64,000 nucleotides of DNA, from NCBI GenBank assembly GCA_032717465.1, contig CM064715.1, forward strand, positions 41,881,159-41,945,158. The letters run 5' to 3'. The notes beneath the pieces were generated by a model. That model worked only from the letters and a program-made list of their open reading frames with translations. It searched no databases and was not told the DNA's origin. Source of the stretch: Coenobita brevimanus. Its lineage: Eukaryota > Arthropoda > Malacostraca > Decapoda > Coenobitidae. A program made the position numbers and the translations under genes. Positions 34,980 through 46,598 of this stretch are shown one piece after another (within the stretch, counting starts at the first letter, position 1; each line of letters starts with the position of its first letter).

Positions 34980-35929
34980 ACCTCAATCTATGGCTGAGCA
35001 AAAGATAACTCTTCCCACATTCAGTCACAACATACAGGACTGGCTGGAGCATGGCGATGCCGCTCTCACTGGCAGCACAGCCATTGACACAAAAGTACGC
35101 GGCACTGTGTTTTGCTCTTCTGACAGAGGTTGTCTCAGAGGTTTTGGCAGTCATCACCAACCCACCAGCCGACCACAAGTTTGTCTTCCTTAGAGATGCC
35201 CTCCGCAAATGGTATAGTCAGTCCCGCCACAACATCCTCCAGGACCTCACACGTCTCACACTTGGCGACTCACACCAGCCTGCTCATGGGAAGAGATGCA
35301 GCACATTAACAACCGTAGTGCTGACTAGCTGCCAGACACCATCCTGTGGCAGTTACATTGCCAAAAGCCTCCTGATGACATCTGCCTCGCCTTATCAACC
35401 ATGGACACTGCCTCCTCAGCTGGGGAATGCTCAGCAACCGCAGACAGGGTATTCAGGGAGTTTACCTCACTGTTCCACCACAACACTGCCTCCATCATCA
35501 CCTCAAGCCAGAACAGTGCTGCCAATGCTGCCTCCAGCTACCCACCACGTTGCCTTCTCAAGCTGACAGAATTAAGAGTGAACTCCAGGCCCTCAGCTGA
35601 CACGTCAACTTCTTAGAACATTTGCTTACCCATGGCCAGCCACCCCAGGGTGCTCTGAGATTACAGCCATCTAACAGTGAAATAACTGCATACCACCCTA
35701 CCACCACTCAACGGAACAACATATGTTAGATCCACGCCCGTTTCGGCCCTTGCGCGTGTAACTGTGTCGCTTCCTGCATTTTTTAGGAAAACTCCAGTAA
35801 CGAGAGATGGTAGACGCTGCCACTCCCTTGCCTTCACCCCATCATACAGACACCCCTGCCACGGCTATCACTTCTCTGCAGCTCATCATCATCCTGCACG
35901 TCACTGACCACACTTCAAGACTTTGTTAC
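34980..35929 (+). pseudogene. Gypsy gag region, decayed
   Basis: The interval between PBS and protease is where gag belongs. Partial frames exist (LPTFSHNIQDWLEHGDAAL near 35010; KYAALCFALLTEVVSEVLA near 35090). These resemble retrotransposon gag N-termini of the type that ends in a short Cys-poor protein. Stops occur in all frames. The gag identity is by position. Confidence 0.55.
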
Positions 35930-38466
35930 CTCGTTGACACAGGAGCAACCTTCAGCATCATTCCTCTACCTCCTTAACACAACTGCCAGCAGCCTTTCTA
36001 TGACCTCTTCGCAGGTAGTGGATCGTCCATTGCTACTTATGGTGTGCTGACCCTCAACGTTGACCTTGGCCTGCCACATACCCTGACTTGGCCTTTCGTT
36101 GTTGCTGACATTTCTCAACCGATCCATGGCTGCGACTTCCTAGCCTACTACAACCTCAGTGTTGAGCCATCCAACAACTGTCTCTCTCATATTCCCTCAA
36201 GATGGAAAGTGGTTGGTAAGCCTGCCACAGGGATGAAAGTTATTTCCTGCTTTTTACAGTCTAATGACTTCTCCTACCCCCTGCAGGATTTCTGTGAACT
36301 GTTCCCTTCTCGCACATCACAGTCCACACCTCTGCTGGAATCTTTCACCACATTGAAACATCAGGACCCCCAGTTTTCACCCGACCTAGCCCCCCCTTCC
36401 TCCAGCATTACTCAGTGCAGCCAAGGGAAAATTCAGTTCCCTCCTGGACTAAGGCATCATTCGGCCCTCCAAGAGCTCTTGGGGCTCTCCGCTCCACTTG
36501 GTCCCAAAATCTGCCCTCAGTGGGCGGGGAGCTTGTGGCAACTAGAGAGCCCTCAGCCGGATTACAAAACTGACTTCAACCCCATCCTACACATCCATGA
36601 TTTCCACCACAAGCTGTACAACAATAAGATTTTCTCCAGAGTCGACCTTCTGTAAGATATTCTCCAAAATCGACCATGTGCACGCCTTCCACCAGATTCC
36701 AGCGCACCTGAAGACATCCAGAAAACTGCCATCACCACTCCATTTGGACTGCGCAATGCAGCTCAGACCTTCGAACAATTGATGGACCATATTCTCTGCG
36801 ACCGATTTTGTCACAGTATACATCGATGACATACTGGTTGCCTCCCTGTCCATTGTTGACCATCATTGTCACCAGCAGCTTCTCCAATGCCTCCAGGACT
36901 TCGATCTCAAGATGCATCTGGCCAAATGTATCTTTTGTGCTGCATCACTTGACTTCCACGGCCACAGAGTCTCTGCAGATGGCATCTGAGCTCTCCTACA
37001 GAAGATCTAAGCCATTTAACACTACCCTCAGCCTGATACAGCGAAGAAGCTTCAGGAATTCCTTGGCATCGTCAACTATTACCACCGCTTCAGCACAGAA
37101 GCAGCTGATCTTCTTGCATCTCTCCACAATCTCAAGCAGCTTCCAAAGTCATCCTGCCAGCCACTTACTTGGACCCAGGAAGCCCAGGCTGCATTCACCA
37201 CCATTAAGGAACACATTTCACGCCTCATTCTACTCGCTCACCCCGCACCGAATGCCACCACCACACTCACCTTGGATGCCTCAGTCACTGCTGTCGGCAC
37301 AGTCTTACAACACAAGAGATCAATGGCCAGCTAATGCTTGTTCTTTTTTCATAAACTCTCCAGCCCCCCCAAATGAAGTACAGTGCCTTCGATCGTGAAC
37401 TATTGGCCATATACCTTGCCATCAAGCACATCCAGCACTTCCTTGAGAGCTGCCAGTTCACCATCTGCACGGACCATAGGCTGCTTATCCATGCCTTTGC
37501 TAGAAGCTCATAGATGCCCACACCCAGAGTCCTTCGTCACATGGTCTATGTCTCTGAATTCACCACCAACATCCGGCACATCAAGGGCAAGCACAATGAA
37601 ATCACTGATGCCCTCTCCTGCATCTCCATTATGATGCCTCAGGTGTTCCCAGACAACAAGCTTCTCTCCGCAGCCCAGCAGGATGACGAAGACCATGCCA
37701 AATATAGGAATTCACCCTCAGGCCTTGATCTTCAGGAGCTCTCCATTCCTAGGACAGATCTCAAGATCTGGTGTGATGTTTCCTGTGTGGGGCCCACACC
37801 GTTCATCCCACACACCCTTCATCGCGACATGTTCAACTGCATACATGGCTTAAGTCATCCAGGAGTATGGGCCTCCTGGTGTCTCCTACTTCATCGTGTT
37901 GTCTGGCCTGGGATCAAGGCAGACACTCATGTCTGGACTGCTCAGTGTTTTGCCTGTCAGTCATCCAAGGTCCATCGACACACCGCAATCCTATCAAGAT
38001 GCTTCCCATCCTTGACGAACACTTCAAGACCATCCACCTGGACATCTTGGGACCCCTTCCGTCTTACTGGGGTTACATCTACCTCTTCACTTGCTTTGAC
38101 CAGTTCACTGGTTGGGCTGAGGCCATCCCTATGCCAGATACTATCACAGAGGCCACTGTCCTGATCTTTTTGTCTGGGTGGGTTTCTCGTTTTGGCACCC
38201 CGACTATGATCATCACTGACTGGGGTGTGCAGTGTGAATCACCCCTGTGGAGGGAGCTGCTGCAATATCTCGGGACTTCCCGACACCGCACGTCGAATGG
38301 CATGGTTGAACGCATTCATCACCAACTGAAGCAAGCCATCAAGTTACAGCCTCACCCTTACTGCTGGGTGGACGTACTTCCAGTGGTGCTCCTCGGCATC
38401 CATGCTTCACCCAATGAAGAATTCAGCTGCAGTCCAGTGCACCTCACCCTTGGCAAAAAACTCTGA
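35930..38466 (+). pseudogene. Gypsy pol: protease, RT, RNase H, integrase (broken)
   Basis: In order, the protease active site LVDTGATFSIIPL is at 35930. An RT with FHQIPAHL (about 36687), TPFGLRNAAQTFEQLMDHI (about 36735) and the catalytic YIDD at 36819-36830 follows. RNase H with LTLDASVTAVGTVLQH and CTDHRLLIHAF (about 37260-37500) comes next. An integrase zinc region (HGLSHPG ... CFACQSSKV) at about 37830-37970 is followed by an integrase core with HLDILGPLP, a TDWG box and GMVERIHH at 38035-38350. The frame changes several times and an imperfect 25-bp duplication lies near 36640-36675. It is no longer translatable as one polyprotein. Confidence 0.9.
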
Positions 38467-38526
38467 GTTCCTGGCAGCCTCTCACTGGACTCAAGCCCAT
38501 TCCAAGTCGCCTCCCGTTCAGCGAAG

Positions 38527-39354
38527 TTGATAGCCATCAGCTGCAAGGGAAAACAGGACACCGTGAGCATCAACCACTTGGAGCCAGCAATCATGCCTCC
38601 AGATGAACCACCAGACGATGTGCCACCACCCCAACAGGAGCCTCCAACACCCAGCACACCACCATCATCACCACCACCACCATCACCATGCTCACCTGAC
38701 TTATGGGCTCCATCACCTACCTCACCAGATAATGATACCCATGGCGAGACACACACCTCTGTTCTTCCTCCACAGGTTTCTTCTCCCGATTCTGCCATGG
38801 ATGCTACTGGTGGATACACATCCCATAATGGCCACACCGTACGCATGCCAGAGCACTATGTCTCACATATTGGAGCGAGCCATCTTCCCACAGCGTCCAT
38901 GGGGGAAGGGGAGTATGGAAGTGACCACTACCAGCGTCCACTACAACCACTTCCCTTGACAGTCACGGAGACAACATATGCACGCTCCGGGCAACAACGG
39001 CACAGGGTCCCCCTGGCTGGTGTGCCATTCTTGCGCACAGGAGCAGAGCAGGCAACTCCACAGCCATACCAGGGAAGTCAGGCCAGGGTGAGCATCAACA
39101 TTAGTTCACCAGAACCTGGTCCAGCTAGTTCACTACTACCTGGTCCAGCTGGCTCACCAATAGCACCAGGTCCAGCTAGCTCACCAGCAGCACCAGGTCC
39201 AGCTAGCTCACCAGCAGCACCAGGTCCAGCTAGCTCACCAGCAGCACTAACACCAGCTTCAGCAATTCATATCTCGCCGTCACCACCGGGAACCGTCATC
39301 GCTACAACAGCTGACAACCCGTTATACACCGCTCCTGCTGTGATCTTACAATAA
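38527..39354 (+). CDS. Gypsy pol C-terminus reading through into the 3' LTR
   Basis: An open frame of 275 codons begins in the integrase C-terminal tail (a Pro-rich linker with PPSSPPPPSP). It reaches GGYTSHNGHTVRMPEHY, the usual end of gypsy pol (compare TRSGRTVRLPERY). It then keeps going through the polypurine tract and across the LTR, where the 27-bp repeats are translated as APGPASSPA units, to stop at 39352-39354. The long open run in the LTR may be due to the repeat unit being a multiple of three. It is a relic rather than a host gene. Confidence 0.6.
   Translation: MIAISCKGKQDTVSINHLEPAIMPPDEPPDDVPPPQQEPPTPSTPPSSPPPPSPCSPDLWAPSPTSPDNDTHGETHTSVLPPQVSSPDSAMDATGGYTSHNGHTVRMPEHYVSHIGASHLPTASMGEGEYGSDHYQRPLQPLPLTVTETTYARSGQQRHRVPLAGVPFLRTGAEQATPQPYQGSQARVSINISSPEPGPASSLLPGPAGSPIAPGPASSPAAPGPASSPAAPGPASSPAALTPASAIHISPSPPGTVIATTADNPLYTAPAVILQ
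38901..38913 (+). promoter_or_regulatory. Polypurine tract of the gypsy element
   Basis: GGGGGAAGGGGAG ends two bases before the 3' LTR start at 38916, the position where plus-strand priming occurs. Confidence 0.75.
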
Positions 39355-39462
39355 ACTCAATAAACTGCTCTGAGTAGCTTCCTTTCTCCCATCTGTGAGT
39401 GTGTTTGCACCTTGGTCTCAGTGTCACAGTGGTAAAAGACAACCAGTGAACAGGGTACTACA
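38916..39462 (+). repeat. 3' LTR of the gypsy element
   Basis: It starts TGGAAGTGACCACTACC (5' LTR: TGTAGTGACCACCACC) and ends GGTACTACA. AATAAA is at 39350-39355. It differs from the 5' LTR in repeat number and many substitutions. Confidence 0.88.
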
Positions 39463-40215
39463 CCCCCCCCCTACCCCCGGGGTGTCGGTCTGACCTCAAA
39501 CGAACTAGTCCCTTTTGTTCCCCTGTGGATCGAACTCTCTTAATGTGTTTACCTGTGTTTACCCTCACTTCAGCCTCCCCAGTTTAGTCCTTCCTAATCC
39601 CCCCTTTCGTTGGATGTGTAACTCTCTGACATACCCTGTGTGGTCTACCCTACTAGCCTCAGCGAGGGTGTACAGAAGGGTGTTTCTTGGCATTTCTAGA
39701 ACAGAAGTATTTATAAAGGATTTACCAGTGTAGAGGATGAACAAGTCTCCGTAACAGTTAAATACTGTAACGAATCGTTTTTCCTTTTTTTTTTCCACAA
39801 ATATTTACTGCTAACTGTTTGGTAGCTGTAGGTAAGCTATTGTATATTTAGACCTTCATACACAGCATGTGAGTTTATAAATATGTCTCAGTTGATAAAG
39901 ATGGGCATCAGGAGGTGCTGCTTATCATTTCTTATTCACCTGTGTCGAGAAACGACTCCTGGGAAACATTAAAGCAGCGAGGTGCAGACCATTATAACCG
40001 AGGTTAAAGTCTTCCTTAAAGTGTCCCTTGCAATCATTTTACATCCAAGGTAAGGTGCAAGTAACATAAGATTTTTGTGACTCGCAGCCGAATAAAATCG
40101 TATGGCTTTAGATGAAATAAAATAGTTATGAAGACGCAACCACGAGAGGGTGTTCGATTGTCAACATGAGCATATGGAGCTTCTGGTAGTTTGAAATTCT
40201 GAAGTGTTAGCCTAC
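39463..40215. other. Intergenic sequence, nothing recognised
   Basis: A C-run of nine starts the stretch. No gene is visible. Confidence 0.45.
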
Positions 40216-40422
40216 TGAATCCATCCATCCATCATCCAATGCTGCGTTGCCCCATGAGGAACGTAGGAGCCCGGGGCTAGGCAAGTTGGTCCTGATATTT
40301 AAGATGAGAGTGCCCAGCTTCACTCATCCCTGAGTGGCATTACGTGAGCTATAAACCCCAACTATCCCTTGGATATAAACCTTCACCGGCTCAATCCGAT
40401 TGGAGCGCCGTAATTACCTTTA
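40216..40422 (-). repeat. tRNA-like SINE, copy 4
   Basis: It begins with CATCCATCCATCATCC and shows TGCCCCATGAGGAACGTAGG, CTCATCCCTGAGTGGC and the B-box complement GGATATAAACC near 40372. The head is truncated before the A box. Confidence 0.78.
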
Positions 40423-42819
40423 AAAATTGGCTCTCAGCACGTAGGTTTTTAAGGTGAGCTGTTGTGCACCCTGATCATCCAGCTCTCCACTGGATGAACC
40501 CATATTCGTTCAGATTGCTGGATGGTATTCTTGGGGGAAACTTACCTAAATGGCCCTCCTATAATTTACAGTTATCATTTTTTTTTTTTCTATTTCATGG
40601 AGGATTATGAATATGCTGAACTGTCACTAAACGCGCTATAAATTTTTAAATAACCCGCTAGATTACATGCATTTTACATAACCATTGTTTTTGCATGGTC
40701 CTACCTTTTGACTGCACACCGAAAACTTTGAATAGTAATTTTAGTCTACTGTACTACCATGAAAGTAGTAGTATAACGAGTGCTAGTATCATTGTGAACT
40801 TCTTTCGCCCGTATACAGTAAGGAATTAGTGGATTGTTAAGTCGGTAAGAAAACAAAACAGTAACAATGCAAGTGTCAGACTGTCATTCTAGTGACACTT
40901 GAATTGACCCCTTCCCCCAACCCCTTCCATAAATAGTTACACACCCAGCAACTAGTCTTACCTTCGGTGTGGTCACTGTCGCCTTATGGAGTTAGGGCGT
41001 TCTATAGCGGCCGTTACGGTATGTAACTTTCGTGGGAGTCGAGTATTTTTCACGACCAGAAAATACGTGCCCGAAATCTCTGCCGTATTATAAGATTGAT
41101 TAATTGGTATTTTCCTAGTTGTAATTGTCACCATATTTATCAGGCTTTGTTACTAGTTTTACAGTGTTCATCAGAGTATAATGTATGGTTTAGATTAAAA
41201 TGTGACGACGGACGTAGTATCTAGCTTTTCTTATTTTTTATAGGTTAATGTAATTAATGCGCTTATTAAAATTGTTCATAAATAGGGGGTTTCATTATTG
41301 TACATCATTTTGTGTATATTTTAGATTGTGTGAAATGTTTTAATCGCTGAGCGTTATTTTGCTAACCTGTATCATATTTTAATGGATGTCTCCTTTGTGA
41401 TATATACCGTATATATAAAGATTGCTTTATGATGACACCTGTCTTCACCGTCGCATGGTTGTGTGGTGCATATAGAACTCTGTTTTGATGCAGTTTTACC
41501 TAAAGTGCATTTTAGTTTACATGCTGTTAGGTAGATTATTATCATTGGGGGATCTGGGGGGCAGAGACCCCCTAGTTAGGTTTCAACCCCCCCTCCCTCC
41601 TTTTAAATTTCTACCAGTTTATTTTTTTTAATTTGAGAGTGTTTGGTGCACTGACATTGTGTCCAGTATGCGAGAATGGCAGTAAACACACTGTTGTGGG
41701 CAGTTAAGCAGCTTTCTTTAACATTGCAAACTGCAGGGTGTCCCATAAGTCTGGTATCATAGGATTAATGAACATTTCATTTCTCTCCAGATACATGAAT
41801 ATGGGGGTCATTATGAACTGATTCTATAAAAATTCTTATAATGCTGGACTTATGAGACACCCTGTAGGTACCGGTATGTTGGTAAAGTTATTTCGATCAA
41901 ATCCATATTTTTCATTTCTTCTAAAACCTTACAAATGTATTGTTTTCTGTAAGATTTTGATTGGCGATTTTATCGCAGATTACCCCATTTTCGAGTTTGG
42001 GCCCCCCTGAAATGGGCAATTTGCAGCAAATTTGACAATGAAAATCATACAGAAATCACTAAAATACCAGTGGTAAGGTTCTATAAAGAACAATAAATTT
42101 GAATACCAGTTTGATTAGAGATTACTAAGGCCATGTAGTAAACCAGCTGTTCTGTATTTGAACTAACCTGGCCAGACCTAACCAACCTAACCTAACCTAA
42201 CCTTGTAAGGCCATGATCTCTTATAAATTTAACAGAAGCCTGGTCCATTTTGAAAAAATTAACAAATTTGTAACACCCAGTGTCACAAGTCTGACTTGCA
42301 CTTCATGCTCGCCATGGCTAGACTAAATTAAAATTTATCAGAGGGGCCTCCCTTTCCTATTGTGAGAACAAAAGGTTTGAAATCATAGGCATAAAACAAA
42401 GCAAAGATTGCTCGTTGGACATTGTCCACACATTCAAAACTTGTTCTCCTTAAATTCTAACCTTGGTATTCCTTTATTCTCAATTTGTCACTGTTTAGGC
42501 TACATGGTCATGTATAGGATTATACTGTATACCATACAGTATTTCAGATTCATAATTCCTATGAGGAGAGGAGGATTAGGCTATTTAACCTTAGCCAGAA
42601 TGGAATGAAAAGTAGGTAGTTAGTAATAAAAGGGTAAGTTTTGTTTGCACAGCCTTAGTTATAGAAGTTACACACACTAAACTTGTTATAGCTGGTTTGT
42701 GTACTGTCTGGAAGGAGGGTTATGCAACAACACTATAGAATTGCCCTGTAATTTAATCTAAAGGAATACAAAATACAGTACATGTACAGATGTTCATCTT
42801 AGAGAATTCTTCTCCATAG
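40423..42819. other. Mostly single-copy spacer upstream of VKORC1
   Basis: This is the least repetitive stretch outside the exons. It includes a small MITE (41733-41865), a short TTAGG-type array (about 42180-42202) and a CpG-containing stretch at 40960-41060 with a GGTATGTAA donor-like site near 41018. No protein-coding exon was recognised. A 5' non-coding exon of VKORC1 here is possible but not shown. Confidence 0.45.
41733..41865. mobile_element. Small TIR MITE
   Basis: The left end GCAGGGTGTCCCATAAGTC and the right end, read on the other strand, ACAGGGTGTCTCATAAGTCC form 20-bp inverted repeats around about 95 bp without coding capacity. The ends resemble mariner-type MITEs. Confidence 0.78.
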
Positions 42820-43022
42820 AAGGTAGGTGGGGGTGCCCATCATCCACCCACTTTGTGTAGCGGTACTCTGTTGTAGAGGAGCTCTGCACTGATTGGCAAG
42901 CCATGTGATTTCCTGTGAACCAGGAAATCTTTGACATCGCTGGGTGGTAACGTTATAACCAACCAACATATGTTCCCTACGTGACAACAAGTGTGTTGAC
43001 GGAGGGTTAGTGCCTCTCCCTG
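42820..43022 (+). repeat. Hairpin repeat, + copy of an inverted pair
   Basis: It contains CACTGATTGGCAAGCCATG, the decayed stem TGATTTCCTGTGAACCAGGAAATC, GGGTGGTAACGTTATAACC and the end TGTTGACGGAGGGTTAGTGCC. The next copy, 60 bp away, is in the opposite orientation. Confidence 0.72.
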
Positions 43023-43025
43023 GAA

Positions 43026-43082
43026 AACTATCTATCTGTCTATCTATTGCCAGGTGCCACAATCCTGTAAGGGGTGGCCATT
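43026..43082 (-). mobile_element. LINE family B tail between inverted hairpin repeats
   Basis: CTATCTATCTGTCTATCTAT plus TGCCAGGTGCCACAATCC is the complement of the LINE B terminus with its tetranucleotide tail, about 35 bp of element. Confidence 0.75.
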
Positions 43083-43084
43083 TG

Positions 43085-43376
43085 ACTTTGAGTTATTTGT
43101 TTTATAGGGAGGGGCACTAATCCTCCACCAACCCACTTGTTGACATGTAGGGAGCACGTATGGTTTGGTTATATGGTTACCACCCAGCATAGTAAATGGT
43201 TTCTTGGCTTACAGGAAACCATTTGGCTTGTCACACAATGCAAAGCCACCTGTAAAGGAAAGAAAAGCAATAAGAAGTGACAGGAAAAATGGGAGAAATA
43301 TGAAGAGAGGAGGGCAGACGCAGAAAAAGAATGATAAAGGCCGTGGAAAACAACTGTGGTAAAAAAAAAAAAAAAC
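43085..43376 (-). repeat. Hairpin repeat, - copy
   Basis: It contains GGGAGGGGCACTAATCCTCC, GGTTATATGGTTACCACCC and the stem AAATGGTTTCTTG / CAGGAAACCATTT (about 43195-43228). A purine-rich part ending in a poly-A of 14 bases (43363-43376) follows. It directly precedes the LINE B endonuclease. Confidence 0.75.
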
Positions 43377-44174
43377 GAACAAGAAGTCTCGGACCAGAAC
43401 TGACCAACAGGTGACGACTAAGGACCGAACAAAGGACATGATATGGATTGTGACATGGAATGTAAGAGGTGTGAATGATGAGGTGAAAGAGAGAGAGGTT
43501 GTCCAGGTGCTTGAGGTTGCAAAAGTGGATGTATGTGGAATAACCAAAACTAAATGGAGAGGTGAGAGTGTGAGAGAATGGGAGTATGGATGAGGTATAT
43601 GTGTGGGAGTGGGTAAGAATAGGAGGGCAAAAGAAGGAGTGTGTATTGTTGTGTGCAAGAGATAGAAAGAGAATATAAGAGAGTATGGATCAGTTAGCTC
43701 AAGGGTTGTGTGGGAAAGATTGAAAATTGGATTACAAATGTGAGTGATTGTGTGTGTGTATGAGCCAATGCAAGATCGTGCAAGTAGAGTGAAAGAAGAG
43801 TTCTGAACAAATGTACAAGCGTGCATGGAAAACTTTGAAAGGAGTGAGAGATTTTTTGATTGGAGATATGAATGGAAAATTAGGGAATGTGAAGGTGGAT
43901 GGAGTACAATAGTTGGTGAGTGGGGTGTGCCTGCAGAAGTGGAAGACAATGGCAGTGCTTTATTGGACATTTGTGCAGCGACGGGGCTGGTGATAGCCAA
44001 TACCCTCTTTAAACACAAAATGATCCACAAGTATAATGGCAAGTGATGAGAAGGGTGGGTGCTAAACTGAATGAACAGAAGGCAATGAGTGATTATGTGT
44101 GAGTGGATGATAGACTGAGAAGGTGTGTAATGGATGCAAGTGCATATAGAGGTTGGGATAGTGGACTTCCTGAC

Positions 44175-45221
44175 TGTCACGAATCAATTCGCGACATTTC
44201 CCTTTTGTGAGAAGCCACGAACTATTAGTGGAAAACTCACTGTGTATCGCTCAGCTAACCGTTTCTCCCTCCATTTCGGGGTATACTTTCCAAAACATTC
44301 GTCACTGTTTTCAAAAGTGACCGATTTAATGCACTTCACTAAGTGCTGTACTGAGCGATACTATTGTTCTTTATTGTTCGCCTCTGCTTCCCTCAACCGT
44401 TAGCCACGCCTTCTTCCGGTGGCTTGTGCGTCCTGCCTATACATTATTTGAATTCAGTCTAGTTGTTGCTTTGACGGAGAGAGGTGCTGTGCTCAAGAAG
44501 TGATGAGAGGTCAGCTAGCACCCAAACTCCACTAGTACAGTTAATCCAAACTCCCACCCCCCGGGTGATACATAGCATTCATTGACTGGTATTTCCTTTG
44601 TGTATTTTGTAGTCTTAAGAGTTTAGTTAAGGTGTTTTTTTTCTAGGCGTAAGTATTTAGCTTTTGTGTGAGTGAGTGCGTCTCATTGATTTGATTTGAA
44701 ATGTAAAGTTAAATTTATTTTTTGTAATCAATAAATTTAACAGTTCTTTTTCTTGAGCTCAATGTAAAGTAAAATCTTGTTTCATTTCTCCAAATTAAGC
44801 TTATTTTCCGTATAGCTCCTAGCTTGCATAAACGTTTGCTTTCATAACTGGTACTTAGACCAGTCTTGTTGTATTAATTTAATATCCGTTGTGCCATCTA
44901 GGGGTTAAGCATCGGCAAGAACCTGATGTTATTATTATTAGTATTAGTTATTTATTGTCAGGGGTGAAGTAACTTTCTCCAGAGGCTAACAGTACTAATT
45001 CAGCAATTGTGAGTAATTAGTCTCTGCTGTGTACTGTTGAGAAAGTTTATAAATTCTCGTTCTTAGAGAATCGTAGCAAGTCAGCGTAAAGTAATCGTTG
45101 CTTGATGTAGCAAGACAATCATTGTCTCTGCTCTTCAATATTATTGAATATTATTATCAATTTAAATAATATTTAAACATATATTTTAAAAACACAGTGA
45201 TATTATAAAAACCCCGTGACA
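44175..45221. mobile_element. Solo LTR inserted in LINE B
   Basis: A 1047-bp segment starts TGTCACGAATC and ends ACCCCGTGACA (7-bp inverted tips TGTCACG / CGTGACA). It is flanked by the perfect 5-bp duplication CTGAC (44170-44174 and 45222-45226). Removing it restores the LINE reading DFLTDHRLVVVKV. It has AATAAA at about 44729 and no internal coding region. This is the signature of an LTR left by recombination between the two ends of an LTR retrotransposon. It is not related to the gypsy LTRs at 34388 by eye. Confidence 0.92.
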
Positions 45222-46175
45222 CTGACCACCGCTTGGTGGTGGTGAAAGTCAAGGTTCAAATGAAATGGAGGAATAGAAGAGGGATGGACAGGAGGAAGTA
45301 GCTCATACAGGGAGGGTAGAAAGGTTGCAAGAGGATGGAAAAAAAGGCAGAATATAAGAGAGAAGTGGAGGAGCGATGGGGTTAATATGGTTTGGAGCAG
45401 ATGGGAGACATGGAAGGTGTGTGCAAGGTATTCACAGAAGAAATCTGTTCAGCATGTGAGGTGGTGTATGAGGTGAAGAGAGATGAAAAGGGGTGCAAGG
45501 AACAGCATGGTGAAATGAAGAGGTGAGACAGGCTGCGGCACAAAAGAAGAAAGCATATAGTGAGTGGATGAGAAACACGGGCTTAGAGGAAGTTGAGAGA
45601 TAGAAGAGAGAGTTAAATGTAGAGAGGAAGAGAGAGGTGGAAAGAGTAATAAGAGAGAGTAGGAAGAGAGTGGGTTAGGAATTTGGGAAGAATTTGAGTG
45701 TGAAGTGAAGAGAATGTGAGAATAGGTTCATCATCCTTGTAAAGTGGAGGGAATGTGAGAAAATGTTCTGGAAAAGAAGTAGAGTTAGGCAGGGTGATAG
45801 AGAATTTAGTTAGGAAGTGAAAGATAGAATTGGTAGAGTGGTGGTGGAGAAAGAAGATATGATGAGCAGATGGAGAAAACACTTTAATGACTTCTTGAAC
45901 ATAGAGAATGAAAGTAATATTAAGTGGGTGGGAAATGGCTGAGAGAAGGGGGGATTTGAGAAGAGAGGAAGGAATCAGTAGGATGGAAGTTGGGGAAGCA
46001 ATGAAGAAAGCCAAATGGGAAAAGCCCCAGGAATTGGTGGAGTGTGTGATGAAATGCTGAAGCATGAGGGAGAGATAATAGTAGAATGGATGTGGAAGAT
46101 GTGCTGATTGGCCTGGGAGGAAGGTAGAGTCCAGGAGGATTGGAAGTAAGGTACAATTATTTCCCTGTACAAAGG

Positions 46176-46598
46176 CATGGACCTTGCAAGAGGGGAACAA
46201 GTCAAGAGTGAGAGCAGTGGAAATGAGTTACTTGAGAGGAGCATGTGGAGTGACGTGGAGGGACAGGTTGACGAATGAAGAAGTGAAGGAACGCTGTGGG
46301 GTGGATGTGGATGTGGTTGAGAAGATTAGGAGAAATACACTGAGGTGGTTTGGACATGTGGAGAGAATGGAGAATGAAAGACTGACTAAGAGGGTGTATG
46401 TAGGTGAGGTGGAGGGAGGGAGAGGGAGAGGTAGACCGAGGATGAGGTGGAGGGATGGAGTTGAGGGGTATATGAGGGAGGGGGGGTGAGTTGGGGGGAG
46501 GGTAGTCAAATGGTGGGTGACAGAGCGACTTGGAGGCGTTTTGTCTGCGGCCACCCTTTGCGGAATTAGGGCGTCGGGCTGTAGATAGATAGATAGAG
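46176..46598 (+). mobile_element. LINE family B 3' end nested in LINE B
   Basis: A 423-bp 5'-truncated copy (WTLQEGNKSRVRAVEMSYLR to the tail TAGATAGATAGAG) is flanked by the 7-bp duplication ACAAAGG (46169-46175 and 46599-46605). Its own frame (SYLRGACGVTWRDRLTNEEV, NTLRWFGHVERMENERL) is open for 101 codons, so it is younger than its host. Confidence 0.9.

Larger units (their letters stand above)
34388..39462 (+). mobile_element. Ty3/gypsy LTR retrotransposon, complete but decayed (5.1 kb)
   Basis: Two related LTRs (34388-34959 and 38916-39462) start TG and end ACTACA. They flank a protease, reverse transcriptase, RNase H and integrase in Ty3/gypsy order. Five C residues lie on each side (34383-34387; C-run from 39463), compatible with a 5-bp target duplication. 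The internal frames contain stops and shifts, so it is not autonomous. The LTRs differ at many positions, which shows that the insertion is old. Confidence 0.9.

Noticed and set aside
43209..44180. 323-codon minus-strand frame
   Set aside because: It is antisense to the LINE B endonuclease and hairpin repeat; its Ser/Thr/His-rich composition mirrors the purine-rich sense strand.
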